Assembly: GCA_030642845.1 (NCBI GenBank)
Contig: DAOWMZ010000135.1
Span: forward strand, 1 to 5,885
Length of the DNA stretch: 5,885 nucleotides
Reading direction: 5' to 3'
From: Candidatus Zixiibacteriota bacterium
Lineage (GTDB): Bacteria; Zixibacteria; MSB-5A5; GN15; FEB-12
The translations under genes were made by a program, and so were the position numbers. Shown here piece by piece: positions 5,605 through 5,885 of this stretch (its first letter is position 1; each line of letters begins with the position of its first letter). The notes under the pieces are model-generated. The model made no database searches, was not told where the DNA came from, and worked only from the letters and a program-made list of their open reading frames with translations.

Positions 5605-5885
5605 TTAAAAACTAAACCCGGCAATTAGATAAGAAATCTCGTCATTTGGATTAACGACAAATGAGACATTTAATGGTACCGAAAACGACTCAGTCACCTT
5701 AATTTCTCTAGTAGCTTGCACACCAACATTGATGACTTGTAAATCATCTGTCCCATAGTAACCAGAATTATCTTTACTTCCACTGGTTGCGCCCATAAAG
5801 ATATTCAGATCGGTCTCATTAATCTTTACGGGGTAATCGATCTGGAAGTATGTATTATTTCCGGCATCATTGTGAAAATTTATAT
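5605..5885 (-). CDS. C-terminal part of a probable outer-membrane beta-barrel protein (5' end outside window)
   Basis: The frame is open to the right edge, giving 92 residues; an internal ATG at 5796 is not the true start, because the frame continues upstream with strand-like sequence (NNTYFQIDYPVKINETDLNI). The visible part alternates polar and hydrophobic residues in four or five strands, LQVINVGVQATREIKV, FSVPLNVSFVVNP and ISYLIAGFSF, and ends in Phe. A C-terminal aromatic on a last amphipathic strand is the usual signal for insertion by the BAM complex. The phrase REIKV..FSVP....NP......GFSF resembles the ends of porin-like proteins of Bacteroidetes and relatives. Substrate and family cannot be fixed from this fragment. 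A strong terminator lies just downstream. Confidence 0.72.
   Translation of the reverse strand, partial: INFHNDAGNNTYFQIDYPVKINETDLNIFMGATSGSKDNSGYYGTDDLQVINVGVQATREIKVTESFSVPLNVSFVVNPNDEISYLIAGFSF

Noticed and set aside
5605..5796. A separate 63-residue protein starting at 5796
   Set aside because: The frame continues without a stop to the window edge with beta-strand-like sequence, so it is the end of a longer gene.

Overview
The window carries three complete protein genes and two genes cut by its edges. It looks like AT-rich chromosomal DNA from a bacterium of the FCB group (Fibrobacteres-Chlorobi-Bacteroidetes superphylum). The strongest clues are a C-terminal type IX secretion sorting domain with the QNYPNPFNP signature, dockerin-like Ca-binding repeats of the form NVADLxxxVDxxFKGG, and a beta-barrel C-terminus ending in Phe. 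This repeat style together with the sorting domain recalls Candidatus Zixibacteria and neighbouring uncultured lineages. That placement is inferred from remembered sequence style; no marker gene is present.

Left half (1-3372, + strand): two secreted-protein genes. The first enters from the left edge. Its visible 745 residues hold two copies of a beta-rich repeat of about 170 residues, a cohesin-like segment, a dockerin-like pair of Ca-binding loops, a linker and the sorting domain. It ends at a strong terminator. The second has its own promoter candidate and ribosome binding site. It encodes a 327-residue secreted protein with a dockerin-like pair directly after the signal peptide, followed by two diverged copies of a Cys-rich domain that I cannot assign to a named family. 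The two genes share the same style of dockerin but place it differently, and only the first has the sorting tag.

Middle (3373-5170): a gap of about 300 bases with terminator-like hairpins and a promoter candidate, then an HDOD-domain signalling protein (+). It converges, with a gap of 25 bases, on a YhgN/MarC-family inner-membrane protein gene (-).

Right end (5171-5885): a gap of about 430 bases with no recognisable gene. It holds a promoter candidate for the MarC gene, an AT-rich hairpin, a small dyad and a strong terminator serving the last gene. That gene is the C-terminal 92 codons of a probable outer-membrane beta-barrel on the - strand, running off the right edge.

The genes do not form one operon or an obvious single pathway. 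The common theme is the cell envelope and surface. No mobile element, CRISPR array, tRNA or rRNA was seen. The least explained item is the duplicated Cys-rich domain protein; nothing here proves a new system.
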